From positions 1-64,000 of the forward strand of contig CAVRZY010000097.1 of assembly GCA_963725415.1 (NCBI GenBank): DNA of 64,000 bases. Reading direction: 5' to 3'. The notes under the pieces are model-generated. The model was not told where the DNA came from and made no database searches. It was given only the letters and a program-made list of their open reading frames with translations. Each line of letters starts with the position of its first letter. The stretch's first letter is position 1. Source of the DNA: CAVRZY01 sp963725415 (GTDB taxonomy: Bacteria; Acidobacteriota; Terriglobia; Bryobacterales; Bryobacteraceae). This document shows, in pieces, positions 59,230-64,000 of this stretch. The translations under genes and the position numbers were made by a program.

Positions 59230-61890
59230 AAAGTTGTCCACCAGCATGAGATCGCTCGCGACGTGATCGATTTGGGTCCAAAGTAGCCGGCGGCCGTCGC
59301 GCGAGGCCGAGATGCCCTGGTGGGGGCTCTTCTTCTCGATCCAAAGGATGTGCTTGGCTTGACCTGTGGCAAAGTCCAGAAACCGGATCGAGAGCTTCTC
59401 GCCCGGCTTGGTCTGGGGCATGAAGAAGATGCCTCGGTCGGACACTGCCCAGTCCAATGGTGCGCCCAGAGAGTCCAACACCCGGCGCGGTTCGCCGGCC
59501 GGGTCTCCCCGGGAGTTGAGGGTAACACTCCAAAGCTCAGCGGAGAAGGGAGTCTTCGAATAGTAGAGGGATCTGCCGTCAGCCGATGGCTGGGCATAAA
59601 ACCCGCTGCCCTGGATGATGCGGCTGGGCTCGCGCGACGCATCGGCAGGCATCTTCCAGATTTGAGATTCTACTTCGAAGAGCCTCGTCAGGTAAATCCA
59701 TCTGCCGTCCGCTGAGAACGCCGGGAGCGTGTACACTCCCTTTCCGCTGGTGAGGGGCCGCGGCGGACCCCCGGTAGCGTTGACCACGTACGACCGCTGT
59801 TCACCTTCGCTGCGATAAAAGAAGGCGATTCGCGTGCCATCGGGGGACCAGCACGGATTGCTGGCGATGCCACGGCCGAAAGAAGTCAACTGGATCGGGT
59901 TGGAGCCGTCTTTCTCGCAGGCCCAGATTTCGAGGGTCCCGGAGCGGTCAGACATAAAGGCAACGCGCTGCCCGTCGGGAGCGAGAGCAGGAGCTATCTC
60001 AACGGCAGTAGATGGCAGCAGGTCGCGAGGCGCGGACGCAGGTTCGGTTCTTGCCGACAACTCGACGCCCCAGATGCCGACATCGATAGACCCCAGCGTG
60101 CAGACCAGGCGGCTCGCTGTGCCCCGCCGGGCAATGGACACAGTTTGCGCCTCTTCACAGGCGCCCGGGACAAGCTGCGCAGTACGTGTTGAGCCGGACG
60201 CGGGAATCCGCCACAGGCCACGGTGACTGGGGATTCCACCGCAGGTGAAGAGGATCTCGCGCCCATCCGGGGTCCAGACAGGGCTCAAGGTGTACCGGCC
60301 TTCGTAGGTCAAGCGCCTGGGTGGCCCCTGCGGGGCAACCGAGCTGGATAGAGGCAGCAGGTAGGCATCGCTCAGGACGGGGCCGCTCGAGCGGACGAAG
60401 GCCAGTGTGCGGCCATCCGGTGAGAAGGCCGGACCGAAGTCGGCGCCATCGTCTGTGAGTCTCCGCCGTTCGCCGGTTTCGACGGACACTGCGGCGAGAC
60501 CGGGCTCTGGGGCAGCGCCGAGGTTGGAGCCGGCCACCCACTTACTATCGGGAGACCAGGCTAAGGAAGAGAACTCGAGACCTTCGTCGCGTACCAGGCC
60601 CGCAGTTTCGCACAATACTCTCTCGGGTCCTCCCAGCGCCGGGATGACAATCACCTGCGCCTTGCCGTATTCCAGGTGGCGGGTGAAGGCGATCCAGAGG
60701 CCGTCCGGGGACCAGGCCGGGCCCCGGTCTTCCGCTGGATTGCTGGTAAGCCGGATCACTTTGCCCGGCCCAACCAGCTTGACGTAGATGTCGAAGTTAC
60801 CCTGGTTTTCCCCGTTCCAGGCGAAAGCCACCTGGTTGCCGTCGGGGGACAAGGATGGTTCTACCTCACGGCCCAGATCCGTGGTCAGGGGCGTGGCGCG
60901 CAGCGGGGCCGCGGGAGTTCTCCAGCGCGACGAGAGCAGCCAGCCGCTGACGCCTGCGACCAGCAGCAGAGCGGCCGTGATGGAAGCCCACAGCCATTTC
61001 CGCTTGGCGGGCCGTGGCGCGGGTCGGGAAGAGGCCAGCTTGCCCGAATCCGATTCTTCTTTGAGCTCCTCCAGCGCCACCTTCAGGTCCGCCATGGTTT
61101 GCATGCGCCGCTCGGGTTGCTTGCGCAGGCAGCGGGCGATGAGCTTTTCCAGATCGTGCGGAGTGTCGGCGGCCAGCGGCGCCGGTTCCTGCTTGATGAT
61201 GGCCGCTAGCGTGGAGATCTTCGTCTCCCCCTGAAAGGCGCGCCGGCCCATGACCATCTCGTAGAGCAGCGCGCCAAAGCTGAAAATGTCCGAGCGCGCG
61301 TCCACCGGCAGGCCCTGCGCTTGCTCGGGGGACATGTAGGCCACCGTACCGACGATGGTGCCCTCCTCGGTCTGCGGCTTGAGGGTGCGGGTGGGTTCGT
61401 CTTCTCCCGGCGCGGCGGCTTCGGTCAGCTTCGCCAGTCCGAAGTCCAGCACCTTCACCAGCCCGTCCCCGGTCACCATGACGTTGCCGGGCTTCAGGTC
61501 GCGATGAACAATCCCGGCCGCATGGGCCTTGGAAAGCGCGTCCGCTATCTGGATGCCGCACTTCAGCGTCTCGTTCAGCTTCAGCCCCTTGCGCCCAATC
61601 AACTGATCCAGGGTCTTCCCCGCCACATACTCCATCACGATGAAATCACGCCCACCTTCAGAGGCAATATCGTGGATGGTGATGATGTTGGGATGGTTCA
61701 GCGCCGAGGCGGCCTTGGCTTCCTGCACGAAGCGCCGCTTGCGTTCCGGGTCTGCGACCCTCTCCGGCGGCAAAACCTTGATGGCGACAAAGCGCCCCAG
61801 GTGCGTGTCCCGCGCCTTGTACACCACGCCCATCCCGCCCTCGCCCAGCTTCTCCAGGATTTCGTAGTGCGCGATGGTCTGGCCGATCAT
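59224..61890 (-). CDS. Transmembrane Ser/Thr protein kinase with C-terminal TolB-like beta-propeller
   Basis: An 888-residue kinase. The kinase domain has GEGGMGVVYKARD, Lys38 in FVAIKVL, the catalytic H129-R-D131 in GIVHRDLKPGN, and D149-F-G. One membrane helix (ASITAALLLVAGVSGWLL) lies at about residues 315-340. The outer part is a propeller with repeated TolB/WD40-like blades (PSLSPDGNQVAFAWNG, PAWSPDGLWIAFTRH, PAFSPDGRTLAFVRS, PCWSPDGTRIAFFYR). It is an Acidobacterial signalling kinase thought to sense an external ligand. The ATG at 61890 (MIGQTIAHYEILEKLGEGG) is used; longer starts run into the flanking repeat. No substrate gene is adjacent. Confidence 0.92.
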   Translation of the reverse strand: MIGQTIAHYEILEKLGEGGMGVVYKARDTHLGRFVAIKVLPPERVADPERKRRFVQEAKAASALNHPNIITIHDIASEGGRDFIVMEYVAGKTLDQLIGRKGLKLNETLKCGIQIADALSKAHAAGIVHRDLKPGNVMVTGDGLVKVLDFGLAKLTEAAAPGEDEPTRTLKPQTEEGTIVGTVAYMSPEQAQGLPVDARSDIFSFGALLYEMVMGRRAFQGETKISTLAAIIKQEPAPLAADTPHDLEKLIARCLRKQPERRMQTMADLKVALEELKEESDSGKLASSRPAPRPAKRKWLWASITAALLLVAGVSGWLLSSRWRTPAAPLRATPLTTDLGREVEPSLSPDGNQVAFAWNGENQGNFDIYVKLVGPGKVIRLTSNPAEDRGPAWSPDGLWIAFTRHLEYGKAQVIVIPALGGPERVLCETAGLVRDEGLEFSSLAWSPDSKWVAGSNLGAAPEPGLAAVSVETGERRRLTDDGADFGPAFSPDGRTLAFVRSSGPVLSDAYLLPLSSSVAPQGPPRRLTYEGRYTLSPVWTPDGREILFTCGGIPSHRGLWRIPASGSTRTAQLVPGACEEAQTVSIARRGTASRLVCTLGSIDVGIWGVELSARTEPASAPRDLLPSTAVEIAPALAPDGQRVAFMSDRSGTLEIWACEKDGSNPIQLTSFGRGIASNPCWSPDGTRIAFFYRSEGEQRSYVVNATGGPPRPLTSGKGVYTLPAFSADGRWIYLTRLFEVESQIWKMPADASREPSRIIQGSGFYAQPSADGRSLYYSKTPFSAELWSVTLNSRGDPAGEPRRVLDSLGAPLDWAVSDRGIFFMPQTKPGEKLSIRFLDFATGQAKHILWIEKKSPHQGISASRDGRRLLWTQIDHVASDLMLVDNFR

Positions 61891-61937
61891 GATGCGGCTC
61901 GTCCGCGTTACAAGTTTACTCCAGCACCGGATTTCTC

Positions 61938-62018
61938 GCCAAGACGCAAAGAAAAACACCCTTTCAACTTGGCGTGCTTTGTGTGATCTTCGCGCCTTTG
62001 CGCGAAACCCCCTCAGCG
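61938..62018. repeat. Direct repeat 2 flanking the kinase-propeller gene
   Basis: Same orientation and sequence as 59158-59229 apart from a short insertion (GGCGTGCTTTGTGTGATCTT). It sits 48 bases upstream of the kinase start, so the gene together with one repeat could have moved as a unit. Confidence 0.7.
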
Positions 62019-62182
62019 TTTCTCGTGCTCATCCTGGGCGCCCTCATCGCCGGTGTCGCGTACTCTGCTATATTTGGTAAAGGGGAGGCTGCGAAGCCGG
62101 CCGCCCAATAGAAGAGCCCAATGGCGCTCTGTTGCCCATACCTGGCACCTAACTTCCCCCGAAAAAAGGAGGTCTCCTAGTC

Positions 62183-62722
62183 ATGAATTCTCTCCAGAAG
62201 CTTTCCCTCGTGCGGAGTCTCGCCGTTTTGGTGGCGATCGCTCTGCCAAGCGTGCTCCACGCACAACAGGGCTACGTGAAGACCCATGTCGATCCCGGCC
62301 GTGCCGGAGTGTTCATTGATGGCAAATACGTCGGCCCGGCCGCCAACTTCCGCATGGCGCGCAAGTACGCCGTGGCCCCCGGTGAGCACGAGATCAAGCT
62401 TGTCGAGCCGCGCCACGAAGAAATCACGACCAAAGTCACGGTGGTCGCCGGCAAGACCTTCCAAGTGAGGCAAAGCCTGAAGGCTCTGCCCAAGCCCCAG
62501 CCACCATTCGGGCGACTGCGCACCATCAGCGCGGACAAGTTCGCCGCCGTTTACGTCAACGGCAAGTTTATGGGCCACGCGGACGAGTTCAGCAATTCCG
62601 CCCAGGGGCTGCTGCTGAACCCCGGCGAGTACGTCGTGAAGATCGCACCGGCGAACGGCAGCGAGCACGAAGAGAAGGTCAAGATCGAGGCGGACCGCAC
62701 TGTTATCGTGCGCGGCCAATAA
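62183..62722 (+). CDS. Exported PEGA-domain protein
   Basis: A 179-residue protein with a signal peptide (LVRSLAVLVAIALPSVLHAQ) and two PEGA-like units: GYVKTHVDPGRAGVFIDGKY with LAP-type turn AVAPGEHEIKLVEPRHEE, and LRTISADKFAAVYVNGKFMG with LLNPGEYVVKIAPANG. PEGA domains are small beta-sandwiches in surface or envelope proteins of Acidobacteria and other phyla, probably involved in protein or carbohydrate contact. AAGGAGGTCTCCTAGTC gives a strong ribosome site before the ATG. A TATATT sequence at about 62068-62073 is a candidate -10 box. Confidence 0.82.
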   Translation: MNSLQKLSLVRSLAVLVAIALPSVLHAQQGYVKTHVDPGRAGVFIDGKYVGPAANFRMARKYAVAPGEHEIKLVEPRHEEITTKVTVVAGKTFQVRQSLKALPKPQPPFGRLRTISADKFAAVYVNGKFMGHADEFSNSAQGLLLNPGEYVVKIAPANGSEHEEKVKIEADRTVIVRGQ

Positions 62723-62804
62723 ACCAGCTCGACTCTTGTTCTCCACCCGTGCTACAAGCACGAGATGACCTGGAAGATGATCAACAGGGCGTGAGGTGAG
62801 GGAC

Positions 62805-62825
62805 AGGGACGGCGCCGCCGTCCCT
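62805..62825. terminator. Candidate bidirectional terminator hairpin
   Basis: A perfect 9-bp stem AGGGACGGC-GCC-GCCGTCCCT lies between the convergent stops at 62722 and 62830. There is no U-run (CGATTT follows), so it may work as a stem-only terminator. Confidence 0.35.
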
Positions 62826-62829
62826 CGAT

Positions 62830-63750
62830 TTACTGCACCGCAGTGACCCTCAGCAGTTTGTCGAGCTTGAAGGTAAGCACCGACTCCGCCGGCACCTTGA
62901 CAGCGCCCCCCTTGGTGAGCACCTGAGTAGTCGCCCCGGCGCCGGCGCCGGCGCCCGCTCCGATCGCCGCGCCCTTTCCGCCGCCCGCAATGGCGCCGAT
63001 GATCGCGCCCAGTGCCGCACCGCCGCCGGTATACCCGGCTGTGCGCTTGTTGGCGCCAATTCCGGACTTGCCTTTCTGTTCGAGGTTCGCAGTGTCGATC
63101 GTGTACTGCTTGCCGTCGATCGTCACCCTTTGCAGATCGAGCACCAGATCCGAGGCGCCCCGGAAGCGGCCTCCTTTTGAGGCCGACTTGATGACCACGC
63201 GCGCCCTGGACCCTCGCGGAATCACTACATCGCCGTTGGCGTCTTTCGCGTCCCGCGTGACCTCAGCATCAAACGTCTGCCCTTCAGCCGTAGTGCCCGA
63301 GTCGATCGCCTCGTTCGTCCGCACCGAGACCTCACTTCCCACCGGCAATTCGTAGGTCTTGGTGGTGACCACCGGAGGCGGCGCAGCCGGAGCCGGCTCG
63401 GGTTCGTTCTTGGCCGAGGTCTTCGCCGGTGCAGGCTCACGCGAGGCTCGCCTGGCCGGCTGCGCAGGCTGAGCTTCGCCGTATTCGACGGACTTGACCT
63501 GCGCCATGGGTATCTTGCGTTCAATGCTGTCGTCTCCAGCCACGATCATCTCGGTCTGCGAACTCGCCACAATCGTCCCTGGCACTTTGCTTCCGTCTTT
63601 CAAGTGGACAAAAACATGCAGCCCGCCGCCGGATTGGGCCGCCGCGGGCGCCTCCGCATTCGGCTTGACGGCCTCAGCGCTTTCCTTCTTCGCGCACGAA
63701 GAAAGAAAAAGTGTCCCTGCCATTGCTAAGGTTGCGAAGCTTCGTATCAT
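62830..63750 (-). CDS. Lipoprotein with glycine-zipper region
   Basis: A 306-residue lipoprotein with lipobox LFLSSC (Cys at about residue 19). After a small Sm-like beta region (LHVFVHLKDGSKVPGTIVAS, then KIPMAQVKSVEYGE) comes a Pro/Ala-rich linker. A second beta domain follows (YELPVGSEVSVRTNEAIDSG, VVIPRGSRARVVIKSASKGG), and then a glycine-zipper segment (ALGAIIGAIAGGGKGAAIGA) that could insert in or associate with the membrane. The C-terminal LTFKLDKLLRVTAV returns to beta structure. This composition is common in Acidobacterial envelope proteins of unknown role. The ATG at 63750 follows GGGAGGGAGACTTC. Confidence 0.75.
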   Translation of the reverse strand: MIRSFATLAMAGTLFLSSCAKKESAEAVKPNAEAPAAAQSGGGLHVFVHLKDGSKVPGTIVASSQTEMIVAGDDSIERKIPMAQVKSVEYGEAQPAQPARRASREPAPAKTSAKNEPEPAPAAPPPVVTTKTYELPVGSEVSVRTNEAIDSGTTAEGQTFDAEVTRDAKDANGDVVIPRGSRARVVIKSASKGGRFRGASDLVLDLQRVTIDGKQYTIDTANLEQKGKSGIGANKRTAGYTGGGAALGAIIGAIAGGGKGAAIGAGAGAGAGATTQVLTKGGAVKVPAESVLTFKLDKLLRVTAVQ

Positions 63751-63791
63751 GAAGTCTCCCTCCCCATATAGTAGCTCGCCTGCGCGCGTGC

Positions 63792-64000
63792 TCAGCGTGA
63801 GAAATTGACGCCGACGCCGGTTGTGTACAGCAGATCGTTGGTCTTGCGCCCGGGAGCCGGGTTGCTCAAGTAGCGGTCGGAGAATGCCACGTTCCAGGAA
63901 AGCCACTTGAAGATTTGCGTGGAGGCTCCCAGGTCGAAGTTTACGCGGTACTGGCCAGTGTCGCTGAGATTGTTAAACATGCGGCAGGACTGGGTGAGGC
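63792..64000 (-). CDS. DUF481-like (YdiY-type) outer-membrane protein, C-terminal part
   Basis: The C-terminal part of a beta-barrel-like protein runs off the right edge. The visible frame reads LTQSCRMFNNLSDTGQYRVN, then FDLGASTQIFKWLSWNVAFS, DRYLSNPAPGRKTNDLLYTT and GVGVNFSR. The pattern 'P/N-L-x-D-T-G-x-Y-R' and the final G-V-G-V-x-F/Y-x-R are typical of DUF481 proteins, which form small outer-membrane barrels. An internal ATG at 63980 is not the true start. It is 41 bases upstream of the glycine-zipper lipoprotein gene and co-directional. Confidence 0.7.
   Translation of the reverse strand, partial: LTQSCRMFNNLSDTGQYRVNFDLGASTQIFKWLSWNVAFSDRYLSNPAPGRKTNDLLYTTGVGVNFSR

Noticed and set aside
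62780..62829. A small RNA between the convergent genes
   Set aside because: Only one short GC-rich hairpin is present; a terminator explains it better.

Overview
The window is GC-rich chromosomal DNA, most likely from an Acidobacteriota bacterium of the Bryobacterales/Solibacter type (possibly a soil metagenome assembly). The evidence is lineage-typical gene families: a VWFA-related protein of the Acidobacterial type, three very long Oar-like TonB-dependent receptors with a carboxypeptidase-regulatory N-terminus, many Tat-exported Gfo/Idh/MocA enzymes, and two transmembrane Ser/Thr kinases (one TPR, one beta-propeller). I see no phage, conjugation or CRISPR genes. One tRNA is present: tRNA-Ser(UGA).

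Layout. 1-341: an edge-truncated RelE/ParE-type toxin with its antitoxin. 461-5070: ThuA-like protein, an alpha-helical protein of unknown function, VWFA protein, B12-binding radical SAM protein. 5072-33271: a block for polysaccharide capture and breakdown, with a CE15 glucuronoyl esterase, two Gfo/Idh/MocA oxidoreductases, two heparinase II/III-like proteins, two DUF4091-type proteins, two TonB-dependent receptors, a TonB-C protein and three amidohydrolases (one of them a metal-ligand-poor paralog). Copies of one multi-hairpin repeat, in opposite orientation, lie at 5072 and 30764. 33309-38981: the tRNA, a nucleotide-transporter-like protein with HEAT repeats split by a frameshift, and an M16 peptidase pair (active plus inactive subunit). 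39356-46496: a kinase-TPR protein, then a debris field with two decayed copies of the M16 beta gene, four toxin-antitoxin modules or remnants, an orphan thymidylate-synthase-like gene and a MITE-like inverted repeat. 46497-59099: a redox cluster with a NapH/NosR-type polyferredoxin, a lipoprotein, a Tat-exported aldo/keto reductase with two [4Fe-4S] motifs, a third TonB receptor on the opposite strand, a DUF362 protein, an AmmeMemoRadiSam radical SAM enzyme with a Tat-like leader, an alpha/beta hydrolase and a fused MEMO-AMMECR1 protein with a signal peptide. 59224-64000: a kinase-propeller protein flanked by direct repeats, a PEGA protein, a glycine-zipper lipoprotein and the C-terminus of a DUF481 protein.

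How it fits together: TonB receptors import oligosaccharides, while secreted esterase, lyases and hydrolase-like proteins act on a uronic-acid-rich polymer (inferred). The most unusual part is 47241-59099, where every component of an AmmeMemoRadiSam-type system, normally cytoplasmic, carries an export-type N-terminus next to a membrane polyferredoxin that could supply electrons. At least four families of structured intergenic repeats run through the window. One shows compensatory base changes in its stems; another lies inside a signal-peptide coding region. Three separate one-base frameshifts, each explained by a single missing G or C, suggest either sequencing indels or recent gene decay.
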